This document shows positions 26,235-35,095 of a stretch of 64,000 nucleotides of DNA, piece by piece. The notes beneath the pieces were generated by a model. That model was not told the DNA's origin, made no database searches, and worked only from the letters and a program-made list of their open reading frames with translations. The DNA comes from UMGS1883 sp045636425 (GTDB lineage: Bacteria; Bacillota; Clostridia; UMGS1883). Every line of letters starts with the position of its first letter. The first letter of the stretch is position 1. The DNA lies in the NCBI GenBank assembly GCA_045636425.1, contig JAZTXM010000019.1, positions 17,597 to 81,596 on the forward strand, read 5' to 3'. Both the position numbers and the translations under genes were made by a program.

Positions 26235-26301
26235 TTACTTTAGTGAAGTTCAAATTATTCTCTTTCGGTGAGGGTTCAAGTCCCCCTTATTTTCATAACA
26301 C

Positions 26302-26341
26302 AAAATAAAAGGTACCAACCAAAGTTGATACCTTTTATTTT
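26302..26341. terminator. terminator downstream of tRNA-Leu
   Basis: AAAATAAAAGGTA (26302-26314) pairs with TACCTTTTATTTT (26329-26341). On the minus strand it follows the tRNA CCA end. Confidence 0.8.
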
Positions 26342-26342
26342 A

Positions 26343-26425
26343 TGGTGCGAGAGACGGGACTTGAACCCGTATGGTCTCCCACACGCACCTTAAACGTGCG
26401 CGTCTGCCGATTCCGCCACTCTCGC
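26343..26425 (-). tRNA. tRNA-Leu, anticodon AAG
   Basis: Minus strand, 83 bases with encoded CCA. Acceptor GCGAGAG / CTCTCGC; D stem GCG / CGC; anticodon stem CACGT / GCGTG with loop TTAAGGT, placing T at 33 and AAG at 34-36; long class II variable arm; T arm with GGTTCAAGTCC. The register matches E. coli tRNA-Leu(GAG) with A for G34. The alternative UAA reading needs a mismatched stem. A34 would need deamination by TadA (gene at 52977). Confidence 0.85.
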
Positions 26426-26461
26426 ATATATGGTGTGTGCCATCTCGTGACAACGTAGATT

Positions 26462-26490
26462 ATTATAACAGAGGTACTATTAAATGTCAA
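26462..26490 (-). promoter_or_regulatory. consensus sigma-A promoter for tRNA-Leu
   Basis: Minus strand: TTGACA (26490-26485), 17 bases, TATAAT (26467-26462); a perfect consensus. Confidence 0.92.
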
Positions 26491-26565
26491 CATCTTTTTT
26501 GAAAAAAATCTAAAATTTTTTATTTTGTTTTTTTATGCCTTTTTGTTATGATATTCTTGCATTGC

Positions 26566-26594
26566 AAAAGCCCCAAAAACTTATTGGGGCTTTT
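26566..26594. terminator. terminator downstream of the LtaS-like gene
   Basis: AAAAGCCCCAA / TTGGGGCTTTT with a short loop, just after the stop at 26602 on the minus strand. Confidence 0.88.
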
Positions 26595-26601
26595 CATCTC
26601 A

Positions 26602-28488
26602 TTATTTTTCCATTCTTCTGAAATAGTCATATTTCAGGGTCAGGTCATTTTGCTGAATCTTCTTATTGATTAAATCATTTGTTTCTCTTATATAATCCTT
26701 TTTGTAGTTTTTTCCCTCTTTGACTTCGCCGTTTTCAACATACACATTTCCGTCGTACCAGGAGTAGTCGCTGAAAAAGGCATATCCCGAAAAGTCTTTG
26801 TCAAAAACATCATTTCCTATATAATGGTTTTCGTCATATTCTATGCCCAGCATATTAAGCACCGTGGGAAGAATATCAAGCTGGGAATTTACTTTATCCA
26901 CATTAGTTTTTGCAGTATCACTGCTCCATATAAAAAACGGAGTATGATTAATCAGATTGTTGTCAGTACGCTTATACTTGTCAAGTATACTTTTATCATT
27001 AATGGTATAGAGATAATGGTCCGCATAAGCCACTATAACCGTGTTATCATAGAGCCCGTTATCCTTTAAGGCTTCAATCAGAAGACCGATCATATCATCA
27101 GTTTCAGTTGCAAAAAGGCGTGCCGCCTCTTCCTCCGATAATGAAGGGGCTTTCCCTTTGCCGTAGATTTTTTCGGCTAAAGCTTTTCCCATAGGGGAGG
27201 AAAGGGTAAAAGGCGTGTGGGGAGTATAGGTTATGATGTAGTTCATAAAGGGCTGTTTTTGGCAAAACATTTTTTCGTAGAATGATTCGTTTAAAATAAG
27301 CTCTGTGTCAAGCTGTGCCTTTGCATCACTTCGCCCCTCATCATCCATAAGGCTGTAGTATTCATCATACCCCCAGTTGAGGTAGTTAAGCTCTCTTGAA
27401 TAATACTCTCCCGTGTTCATGTGGAAAGCATTTGAGCTGTAGCCCTCCGCCTTTAATACATTCGGAAGTGAATGATTAAAAAGGTTTGTGCTGAAAGTGT
27501 AAGGGTTTTGGCTGTATGATATAGGAGTGAGAAAGCCCGTTGTTACAGCAAGCTCGGAATTAAATGTAGAGCCTCCGCCGTTATAGTAGGAATAGTGATT
27601 TGTAAAATTTATGGAGTTTTCCAAAAGAGAGTAGGCATTGGGCATGTCCTTTTCGTTGAACATCCAGCTGTCAATACCCTCAAGCTGGAGAAAAATCACA
27701 TTCTTTCCTTTAAATATCCCTGTAAAATCGTTTTTATCGTGTTTTCTTTCATCCTTATAGATTTCCTCCAAAAAGGCAAGCTCCTCTGGATTGTCGGGTG
27801 TTTCAGACTTTAAAAAGGTCATGTAGAAATCACGGAGAGAATACTGATAAAGACCGCAGATTTTCATGCATTTATTGCTGTCGTTAAAATTTTGGTATAC
27901 ATTCCGCGGATTACGCCATGTGTCCCATTCAAGGGAGGAATTTGCCCTACCTAAAAGCAAGGGGTTAATCAAAAGAATAAGCACGAAAACCGCTAAAGAC
28001 TTAATAAGCTTCTTAAAATCACTTTTTCCCTTTCTTTTCGGAAATTTAATAAGAACATACACTGCAGTACCGATTAGAAGAATACAGAAAACAAAAAACA
28101 AAGGGTTGGTATTTTTTATGGTGTCCCATATGTATGCACTTCCTTCGTCTGCCGACTCGGTCAATCTGAAACCAAAGAAAAAGCCCGTGTACAGAAAGTA
28201 GACGCAGTGGGTGAAGAAAAGCGAGAAAAACAGAGAAAAACAAGCACCGTAGAAGAGTCTTCCCCAAATTGGTCTAAGGCATCTTGTAACCGAAACTATT
28301 GTAACAATCCAGATTACGGAAAACACAATTGTGGGAATTATCATCGTAGGTCTTATATAGTTTGTACTCCCTGCCAATATGCGGATAAAAATATCCATTA
28401 TAATAAATGGCATGGCAAGAAACCAATTTTTCTTCATGTTGTCAGACATGTGCTTGGGACTGAATATTTTCTTCAAAGAAATAAGCAT
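26602..28488 (-). CDS. LTA synthase/phosphoglycerol-transferase family sulfatase
   Basis: 628 residues: five membrane helices in the first ~190, then an extracellular sulfatase-fold domain. Metal and catalytic residues visible: Glu in VIFLQLEGID, nucleophilic Thr in GGGSTFNSE, His in TYTPHTPF, and the Asp-His pair in VAYADHYLY. The family polymerises glycerol phosphate from phosphatidylglycerol onto a glycolipid anchor (LtaS), but some members act on other glycans. Downstream of a GT2 gene by 14 bases, so glycolipid synthesis and polymer addition may be linked. Confidence 0.88.
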   Translation of the reverse strand: MLISLKKIFSPKHMSDNMKKNWFLAMPFIIMDIFIRILAGSTNYIRPTMIIPTIVFSVIWIVTIVSVTRCLRPIWGRLFYGACFSLFFSLFFTHCVYFLYTGFFFGFRLTESADEGSAYIWDTIKNTNPLFFVFCILLIGTAVYVLIKFPKRKGKSDFKKLIKSLAVFVLILLINPLLLGRANSSLEWDTWRNPRNVYQNFNDSNKCMKICGLYQYSLRDFYMTFLKSETPDNPEELAFLEEIYKDERKHDKNDFTGIFKGKNVIFLQLEGIDSWMFNEKDMPNAYSLLENSINFTNHYSYYNGGGSTFNSELAVTTGFLTPISYSQNPYTFSTNLFNHSLPNVLKAEGYSSNAFHMNTGEYYSRELNYLNWGYDEYYSLMDDEGRSDAKAQLDTELILNESFYEKMFCQKQPFMNYIITYTPHTPFTLSSPMGKALAEKIYGKGKAPSLSEEEAARLFATETDDMIGLLIEALKDNGLYDNTVIVAYADHYLYTINDKSILDKYKRTDNNLINHTPFFIWSSDTAKTNVDKVNSQLDILPTVLNMLGIEYDENHYIGNDVFDKDFSGYAFFSDYSWYDGNVYVENGEVKEGKNYKKDYIRETNDLINKKIQQNDLTLKYDYFRRMEK

Positions 28489-28502
28489 AGCTCGTCACCT
28501 GA

Positions 28503-30008
28503 TTATTTATGTTTCACAATACTGTTGGAAATATTGTGCTTTATATCACGGTCGATATCCTGAATAGTAATCTTGCTTGTGTGGGGAATAGGTTTCCATT
28601 CCACCTTCATAAACAGTGCTGCATAAAGCGTCCATCGACCGATAGCATCAAACATAAACCATGTCAACGCATAAAGTACTTTCTTACGCAGGGGCATCTT
28701 GATAATTTTTTTATGCTCCGCAATAAATACATAAACGGCATAAACCATATTTGCAACATGGAAATAAATTCTGCTTATAATGCTCACCGCAAATGAAACA
28801 AGTAGCATATAAAGCATTGCACTGTAGCCGGGAGCAACATTAAGCCCCTTAAAAACAGAATGAATGGAGAGGGGGATAACGGCAGTGCTCGCCTCCAAAA
28901 GCTCGTTTGAAATACCATTGGAATAGCAGTAGCATGACTGGAGGATTACCACAACCCCAAGCCACAGGAAAAGTCTTATTAAGTCGCGTGGAATAAGCTG
29001 TGACAGAGTATCAAAAGAAGCCCAGCGACAGCGGATCCCCTCTATAACACGTGCTGTAGTTATCTTTTCTTTTTTTGATTTGTCTTTATAGCAATTACCC
29101 ACAAAAATGTTTTTAAACAGTGCCCACCCGGTTTCCTTAAATGCAAGAAGATGTCCCTTCGACCATCTTATACGTTGCCTGAGTGCCACCCTGAGACTGG
29201 TAGGCTGTTCATCATAGAACATCGCCGCGTCGTTGTATGAAATCTGATAGCCGTGTGCCACTGCATCTGCGGTAAATGCTCTGTCCTCTGTCAGGGAAGT
29301 GTATCTCCAACCATCCCTTACCAGCTCATTTGCAAAAAGAAATCCCGTTCCCTGAATGTTGGTGGCAAGGCGGAGAACACTTCTTGCCCTATGGTTAAGG
29401 CGAATGGAACGCAGCCAGTGAATGGCATATGTAGAAGCAATCCAGTTTTCGTCAAAGTTTTTGGTGTTTCTGTATGAGGTGACGATTTTAAGTCCGCTGT
29501 CAAAGGAATCATTCATTCTTGAAATATAATCCTTGTTTAAAAGGTTGTCAGCATCAAAAATAAAATATCCCTCAAAGGAATCTATGCCGTAATCTCTTTC
29601 AATCTGCTCAAATAAATATCTGAGTGCAAAGCCCTTTGTTCGTTCCTTGTCGTTTTGGCGTTCATAGCAGATTGCACCCTTTTGCCTTGCGATTTCGGCA
29701 GTGTTGTCAGTGCAGTTATCGGCAATTACAAAAACAGTCAGCATATCCTGCGGATAATCCTGATAATGTATGCTGTCAATCAGGTTTCCGATAACGGTGC
29801 TTTCATTACGTGCGGGAATCAGAATTGCGTATTTATGAAAATTCTTTGCTGCCTTAAATTTACGCGTAAAAAATACACCTATGATTGTATACAATATATG
29901 ATGTGCCACAAATACCGATATAATGGAAAGAACAAATTTATAAAAGAGGTTTCCGTTTGTGTAAAGACTGCCCAAAGCCCTGAAAAAACTGTCAAAAAAA
30001 TCTAACAT
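28503..30008 (-). CDS. membrane glycosyltransferase family 2
   Basis: About 501 residues from ATG 30008 (CGGAGG, 6-base spacing; the longer frame from 30071 lacks a site). N-terminal helix, then a GT-A domain: ILIPARNESTVIG, DNCTDN, the metal-binding FDADNLLN, acceptor motif SLTEDRAFTAD and QRIRWSKG. About four C-terminal helices follow. The D-DxD-ED-QxxRW set is that of processive synthases such as cellulose, hyaluronan or beta-glucan synthases. The product is unknown; the adjacent LtaS-like gene suggests a cell-envelope glycan or glycolipid. Confidence 0.9.
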   Translation of the reverse strand: MLDFFDSFFRALGSLYTNGNLFYKFVLSIISVFVAHHILYTIIGVFFTRKFKAAKNFHKYAILIPARNESTVIGNLIDSIHYQDYPQDMLTVFVIADNCTDNTAEIARQKGAICYERQNDKERTKGFALRYLFEQIERDYGIDSFEGYFIFDADNLLNKDYISRMNDSFDSGLKIVTSYRNTKNFDENWIASTYAIHWLRSIRLNHRARSVLRLATNIQGTGFLFANELVRDGWRYTSLTEDRAFTADAVAHGYQISYNDAAMFYDEQPTSLRVALRQRIRWSKGHLLAFKETGWALFKNIFVGNCYKDKSKKEKITTARVIEGIRCRWASFDTLSQLIPRDLIRLFLWLGVVVILQSCYCYSNGISNELLEASTAVIPLSIHSVFKGLNVAPGYSAMLYMLLVSFAVSIISRIYFHVANMVYAVYVFIAEHKKIIKMPLRKKVLYALTWFMFDAIGRWTLYAALFMKVEWKPIPHTSKITIQDIDRDIKHNISNSIVKHK

Positions 30009-30104
30009 GTGATGCCTCCGTATCAATAATTCATCACCGAAAATTATAGCATACGCCCACTTTTTTGTCAATAAGTCAAACTGTGGTATATAGTCGAAAA
30101 AAGA

Positions 30105-30133
30105 TTGCCTTTTGAGGTATGGTGTAGTATAAT
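30105..30133 (+). promoter_or_regulatory. sigma-A promoter upstream of the Dabb gene
   Basis: TTGCCT (30105-30110), 17 bases, TATAAT (30128-30133). The leader of over 100 bases holds a GGGGACGGACACTTTTTGTC segment that looks like a worn mobile-element remnant. Confidence 0.65.
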
Positions 30134-30246
30134 GAGTTTAGTCGGGGTGACAATGGGGACGGACACTTTTTGTCAACTTTTGCGAAACGTAGCATGAACT
30201 ACCCTTAAAACAAACGTAGAAACACCAAAAAGAAAGGAGAAAAACC

Positions 30247-30540
30247 ATGGTAAAGCACATTATTTTATGGAAACTGAAGGAAGAATTTAATAACGAGGAG
30301 GTAAAGCAGGGGATAAAAAACGGGCTTGAAGGTCTTTTGGGTAAGATTCCCGGACTTCTTGAAATCAGCGTGCAGACGACTTGTCTTGAAAGCTCCAATG
30401 TCGATGTAATGCTATACTCCGTTTTTGAAAGTGAGGAGGCACTTAAAGGCTACGCAGTCCATCCTGCTCATGTGGAGGTTGCCGATACGAAGGTACGACC
30501 GTTTACTCTGACACGCTCCTGCATTGACTTTGAAGTATAG
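30247..30540 (+). CDS. Dabb (stress-responsive alpha/beta barrel) family protein
   Basis: 97 residues, MVKHIILWKLKEEF at the start, GLEGLLGKIPGLLEISV, then a conserved HPAHVEVADTKVRPF near the end. This small ferredoxin-like dimer family is of unsettled function in bacteria. Start supported by AAAGGAG 7 bases upstream. Confidence 0.88.
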   Translation: MVKHIILWKLKEEFNNEEVKQGIKNGLEGLLGKIPGLLEISVQTTCLESSNVDVMLYSVFESEEALKGYAVHPAHVEVADTKVRPFTLTRSCIDFEV

Positions 30541-30620
30541 TTTTCGTTGATAAAAAGTACCTTCTTTGTAATGAGCAAGGCAACAGCCTTAAATTTCAAC
30601 AAAAATCTTCAAAAAAACAC

Positions 30621-30649
30621 TTGACTTTACTGCGTTAAAGCGATAAAAT
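30621..30649 (+). promoter_or_regulatory. sigma-A promoter of the T-box leader
   Basis: TTGACT (30621-30626), 17 bases, TAAAAT (30644-30649). Confidence 0.8.
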
Positions 30650-30655
30650 ATACAC

Positions 30656-30940
30656 AAACAAAATAACAAATGCGTTTGAGCAGGAACAAGTAGGAATGTG
30701 ACAAGCTTTGAGAGAGTTGCCGGTTGGTGCGAGGCAATGGTGAGTGCATATCCGAATACATCCTGTGAGCAGTGCACCGAAAGGGGATTCCCTGCGTAGG
30801 CTGCAACGGGCGTTCCCGTCACAGAACAAGAGTGTTGTTGGACACTTGATGAGGCTGTCGCTGTGAAGCGGCGGTAAACTGAGGTGGTACCGCGGATTAT
30901 ATTCCGTCCTCTGAATTTTTAAATTCGAGGACGGTTTTTT
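30656..30940 (+). ncRNA. T-box riboswitch, specifier probably UAC (tyrosine)
   Basis: Stem I is visible from its AG-bulge/distal-loop pattern (GAGAGAGTTGCC…GGTTGGTGCGA). The specifier loop has AGTA (30689-30692) on the 5' side and GAA-TAC-A (30754-30760) on the 3' side, which reads UAC. The T-box itself, GAGGTGGTACCGCGG (30881-30895), is near-perfect. The terminator CCGTCCTC / GAGGACGG plus T run lies at 30904-30940. Uncharged tRNA would favour readthrough into the MFS gene. An offset by one base would read ACA (Thr). Confidence 0.93.
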
Positions 30941-30978
30941 ATTTGTAAAAATCCTCCTCGTGAAAGGAAGATTTATTA

Positions 30979-32202
30979 ATGAAAAAAGCAAACGAAAACA
31001 TTTCTATCCGCTGGGTTTATATGATTATCGGAATTGTTGCTATGTTGTTTGCAGGTGTTCTGTATGCATGGTCTATTTTAAAATCACCTTTGGCACTTGA
31101 ATTCGGATGGGGACAAGCTGAGCTTGCTCTTAATTTTACACTTGCTATGACCTTTTTTTGCATAGGTGGCTTGTTGGGTGCACGATTATCCGGACGCGTT
31201 GGACACACGATAGCCCTTGCGATAGCAGGAATCTTGTCAGCTTCCGGTTTTATACTGACTGCTTTTTTGTGTAATGCAACTGTAGGAATGTTATATGTTA
31301 CTTACGGTGTTTTGGCAGGATTAGGTATCGGTATAGCTTATAACGTGGTTATAGCAACTGTCAGCAGATGGTTTCCTGATAAGAAGGGATTGTGTTCCGG
31401 CGCTCTGATGATGGGATTCGGAGCTTCGGCTTTGATTTTGGGAAATGTAGCTGATGCTATGTTCAAAAGTGCTTTGGGGTGGCGTTTTACCTATGTGGCT
31501 TTGGGTGCTTCTATCTTTATAGTTCTTATATTGGCAGGGGTTTTACTTAAAACTCCAACCTCAGCGACACAACTTCCTCAATCAAAGACCGTCAAAAATT
31601 CAGAACATAAAGGTGAAGAACAAGAAAATTTCACTTCGGGGCAGATGCTTTGCCGTCCGTCCTTCTGGATGGCGTTTATCTGTATTTCCTTTTTGGCTGC
31701 TGTTGGTAGTTCTGTTATAAGTTTCGCAAAGGATCTGGCGTTGTCAGTCAATGCTTCGGAGATGCTGGCAGTTTCCTTGGTAGGCGTGCTGTCTGTGTGT
31801 AACGGGCTCGGACGCATTATTACCGGTGCAGTTTTTGATGTTATCGGGCGTCGCAAAACCATGTTGTATGCCAACATTCTCACCATTTGTGCTGCAGGCG
31901 TTACTTTACTTGCGGTATCTGTTGGTTCCTTGCTGCTATGCATCGTAGGCTTGTGTCTGACAGGTATATCATACGGTGCTTGTCCTACAATTACCGCTGC
32001 ATTTACTTCATCTTTCTTCGGAATGAAGCACTTTTCCAATAATATGGCGCTGATGACATTTACAGTTATGGTAGGTTCTTTGATTGCTACTGCATCAAAC
32101 AAGGTTCTGGAAGCTACCGGAGGATATACAGCTGCGTTTATGATGTTGCTGGTACTTACCTTTATATCTCTAGTGTTGAATTGCTTTATCAGAAAGCCTT
32201 AA
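30979..32202 (+). CDS. MFS transporter of the oxalate/formate antiporter-like (OFA) type
   Basis: 407 residues, 12 predicted membrane helices with a hydrophilic centre (about 195-215). GLGIGIAYNVVIATVSRWFPDKKG and LCSGALMMGFGASAL match the OFA signature. OFA members carry small organic acids, but this one is controlled by a T-box with a probable tyrosine codon, which argues for an amino-acid or aromatic-acid substrate; that is inference. It uses TTG and GCT more freely than its neighbours, suggesting recent transfer. Confidence 0.88.
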   Translation: MKKANENISIRWVYMIIGIVAMLFAGVLYAWSILKSPLALEFGWGQAELALNFTLAMTFFCIGGLLGARLSGRVGHTIALAIAGILSASGFILTAFLCNATVGMLYVTYGVLAGLGIGIAYNVVIATVSRWFPDKKGLCSGALMMGFGASALILGNVADAMFKSALGWRFTYVALGASIFIVLILAGVLLKTPTSATQLPQSKTVKNSEHKGEEQENFTSGQMLCRPSFWMAFICISFLAAVGSSVISFAKDLALSVNASEMLAVSLVGVLSVCNGLGRIITGAVFDVIGRRKTMLYANILTICAAGVTLLAVSVGSLLLCIVGLCLTGISYGACPTITAAFTSSFFGMKHFSNNMALMTFTVMVGSLIATASNKVLEATGGYTAAFMMLLVLTFISLVLNCFIRKP

Positions 32203-32215
32203 AATTCCCGAAAGC

Positions 32216-32258
32216 AAAATGCGACACATTGGGGACAGTCCCCGATGTGTCGCATTTT
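32216..32258. terminator. bidirectional terminator between the MFS and PTS genes
   Basis: AAAATGCGACACAT pairs with ATGTGTCGCATTTT, enclosing a second stem GGGGAC / GTCCCC. Serves both convergent genes. Confidence 0.92.
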
Positions 32259-32266
32259 AGTTAAAA

Positions 32267-34372
32267 CTATTTTATTTCAATTATTCTTTCGCCTTTTTTA
32301 ATTTTGCCCTTTGCCAAAGTCTTTACAGATTCATAATCAGGAGTATTGCATATCACCATAGGTGTTGTCAGCTTGAAGCCTTCGCGTTTTATTCCCTCCA
32401 TGTCAAAGGAAATAAGAAGGTCGCCTTTCTTGAATTCATCACCGTCATTTACATGAACTTCAAAATATTTTCCGCCAAGCTTAACCGTATCAATACCAAT
32501 GTGAAGGAGAATTTCACACCCGTTTTCGGATATAAGATTTATAGCGTGCTTGGTTTTAAATACCATTGAAACCTTACCGTTTACAGGGGCATAAAGCTTT
32601 CCCTCGATTGGCTCGATTGCAATTCCCTCGCCAAGGGTTCCCATGGAGAAGACCTCGTCCTCCACTTCCTTTATGGGGACGATATCACCCGTCATATGGC
32701 TATAAAGCACCTCTGCCTTTGCAGTGGGATTTGTTTGTGTTTCAAGCCCTATTTCTGCCGCATTTTCTGTAATAAGAGCCTCGGTCTTGCCCGACTGCAT
32801 ATAGTCATCAAGATTGGATTTTATAACTGAAACCTGCGGTCCGTAGATTACCTGAATTCCGTATCCCTTGCGGATAACTCCCGATGCTCCCGACTGTTTA
32901 AGTGCCGCCTCGTCGGTAAGGTCGGGGTTTTTCACCGTTACTCTGAGCCTTGTGGCACAGCAGTCAATGTCGGAAATATTGTCTTTTCCTCCAAGACCTT
33001 TCAGTATTAATGCACTTACCGTGTCAGGCTCGGATTTTCCTGCTTTTTTTCTTGCCTCCACGTCCTTACGGGTATAGAGCTTTGTTTCCTCGTCATCAGA
33101 TTCACGGCCGGGGGTTTTGTAATTGAACTTATTAATCATAAAGTAGAATACCGCATAATAAATAAGTGCATATACAAGTCCCACTACCACAATCCATATC
33201 CAGTTGGTTTTTGCATTGCCCTGAAGCACACCGAAAAGTACTAAGTCTATGATACCTCCCGAAAAGGTCATGCCAACGCCGACATTCAGAATATGCATCA
33301 GCATGAATGAAAGACCTGCAAGTACGCAGTGCACGCCATACATAAGAGGTGCAACGAAAAGGAAAGTAAACTCAAGCGGCTCAGTAATACCTGTCAGCAT
33401 TGCCGTAAGTGCCGCAGAGAGGAGAAGTCCTCCAACAACCTTTTTCTTTTCGGGACGTGCGGATTTATACATAGCATAAGCCGCCGCAGGCAGACCGAAA
33501 ATCATAAAGGGGAATTTACCTGCCATAAATCTTGTTGCTTCTACGCTGAACTGTGTTACGTTATGGGATGCAAGCTGTGCAAAGAAAATGTTTTGTGCAC
33601 CCTGAACCAGTGTTCCGTCAACTAAGATTGAACCGCCCAGCTCCGTCTGCCAGAAAGGCATATAAAACACGTGATGCAGACCAAAGGGGATAAGAGCACG
33701 CTCTATTATTCCGTAAATCCATGTGCCGAAATAGCCCGATGATAACACAAGCTTTCCAAGACCTGCAATCCAGCCCTGTACCACAGGCCAGATGTAGAAC
33801 ATCACCGCACCTACTACAAGGAATACCAAGCTGCTGATAATGGGAACAAATCTTGTTCCGCCGAAGAATGACAGCACCTGCGGAAGCTCTATTTTGTAGA
33901 ATCTGTTGTGAAGAGCCGCAACTCCCAGACCTACCACAATACCGCCGAAAACACCCATTTGAAGAGTAGTGATACCAAGCACGCTTGTGGTTGTGTTTGC
34001 AGCTAAGGCTTCAACACCGCCGTTAGCCGCAATGAGCGTGCTTATAGCGGTGTTCATAATCAGATAACTGATTGCACCTGAAAGAGCCGCAACCTCTTTT
34101 TCTTTTTTTGCCATACCGATTGCAACACCTATGGCGAAAATCAGCGGCAGATTATCAAATACCACACCACCGGTTTTGCTCATGATATTGAGAATCGTGT
34201 ACAGAATCCCGCCCTCGCTGATGATATTTGTCAGCTTATACGTCTCAAGCGTTGTAGGGTTTGTAAACGAACTTCCTATACCAAGCAAAAGTCCCGCCAC
34301 GGGTAAAAGTGCGATAGGGAGCATAAAAGAACGTCCTACTCGCTGAAGAACACCGAAAATTTTATCTTTCAT
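32267..34372 (-). CDS. ptsG: PTS glucose-type EIICBA permease
   Basis: 701 residues with domains in order IIC-IIB-IIA. IIC (about 1-390, ten helices) begins FGVLQRVGRSFMLPIALLPVAG and contains GLHHVFYMPFW and GITEPLEFTFLFV. IIB has the phosphocysteine in DIDCCATRLRV (near 470). IIA has the phospho-His in EILLHIGIDTVKL (near 610). It imports and phosphorylates glucose or N-acetylglucosamine; which one is not shown. No GlcT-type antiterminator target was recognised in the short leader. Confidence 0.93.
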   Translation of the reverse strand: MKDKIFGVLQRVGRSFMLPIALLPVAGLLLGIGSSFTNPTTLETYKLTNIISEGGILYTILNIMSKTGGVVFDNLPLIFAIGVAIGMAKKEKEVAALSGAISYLIMNTAISTLIAANGGVEALAANTTTSVLGITTLQMGVFGGIVVGLGVAALHNRFYKIELPQVLSFFGGTRFVPIISSLVFLVVGAVMFYIWPVVQGWIAGLGKLVLSSGYFGTWIYGIIERALIPFGLHHVFYMPFWQTELGGSILVDGTLVQGAQNIFFAQLASHNVTQFSVEATRFMAGKFPFMIFGLPAAAYAMYKSARPEKKKVVGGLLLSAALTAMLTGITEPLEFTFLFVAPLMYGVHCVLAGLSFMLMHILNVGVGMTFSGGIIDLVLFGVLQGNAKTNWIWIVVVGLVYALIYYAVFYFMINKFNYKTPGRESDDEETKLYTRKDVEARKKAGKSEPDTVSALILKGLGGKDNISDIDCCATRLRVTVKNPDLTDEAALKQSGASGVIRKGYGIQVIYGPQVSVIKSNLDDYMQSGKTEALITENAAEIGLETQTNPTAKAEVLYSHMTGDIVPIKEVEDEVFSMGTLGEGIAIEPIEGKLYAPVNGKVSMVFKTKHAINLISENGCEILLHIGIDTVKLGGKYFEVHVNDGDEFKKGDLLISFDMEGIKREGFKLTTPMVICNTPDYESVKTLAKGKIKKGERIIEIK

Positions 34373-34503
34373 GGAAAATCCTCCTTGATAATAATCACGT
34401 TAATAGTATTTTGGAATTAAGGAAAATTATTCTCGCATAATTAAATTTTTAGAATGAAGCCTTTTTTCATACATATAATATAGCGAAAAAGGAGGTTGTT
34501 TAT

Positions 34504-34971
34504 ATGTGGCAAAAAATAAAACCATACATTATTTCCATCGCTATAGCATTGGGAGTAGGAGCTCTTGCGGCTTTTCTTACAAGGGATAGCATGAATATTT
34601 ATCAAAGAATAATCACACCGCCGCTTTCGCCACCGTCCGTGCTTTTCCCGATTGTGTGGACGCTGCTTTATACTCTCATGGGAATAAGCAGCGGCAGAAT
34701 CTATCTTGAAGATAAGAGTGAAAAAAGAGATGCGGCTCTCAAGGTGTATGCCCTTCAGCTTGCCGTCAATTTTTTCTGGAGCCTGATATTCTTTAATTTA
34801 GAGGCATTCTTGTTTGCTTTTGCTGTTATTATTTTGCTTTGGATACTTATTATAGTAATGATAAAACGCTTTTATGACCTTGTCCCGTGGACGGGATATC
34901 TGCAAATACCCTATCTCTTGTGGGTAACCTTTGCGGCATACCTTAATTTAATGATTTATATATTGAATTGA
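34504..34971 (+). CDS. TspO/MBR family membrane protein
   Basis: 155 residues, five membrane helices. Typical PPLSPPSVLFPIVWTLLYTLMGISS and NFFWSLIFFNLEAFLFAF segments. The family binds tetrapyrroles and cholesterol-like ligands and is linked to stress. AAAGGAGG precedes the start and a TATAAT lies at 34474-34479. Confidence 0.92.
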   Translation: MWQKIKPYIISIAIALGVGALAAFLTRDSMNIYQRIITPPLSPPSVLFPIVWTLLYTLMGISSGRIYLEDKSEKRDAALKVYALQLAVNFFWSLIFFNLEAFLFAFAVIILLWILIIVMIKRFYDLVPWTGYLQIPYLLWVTFAAYLNLMIYILN

Positions 34972-35095
34972 CTTTCAAAGAAGTGGTGGGTTTATTAATT
35001 CGCCATTTCTTTTTTATTTTAGTTGAAATCGCAAAATTTCGGTGGTATAATATTCTTAATAAGGTATGTCTAAATATATAAAGGGGTAGTGTCCT

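Noticed and set aside
34373..34503. Ribonucleic antiterminator (GlcT-type) site before ptsG
   Set aside because: No overlapping RAT/terminator pair could be found in the short leader.
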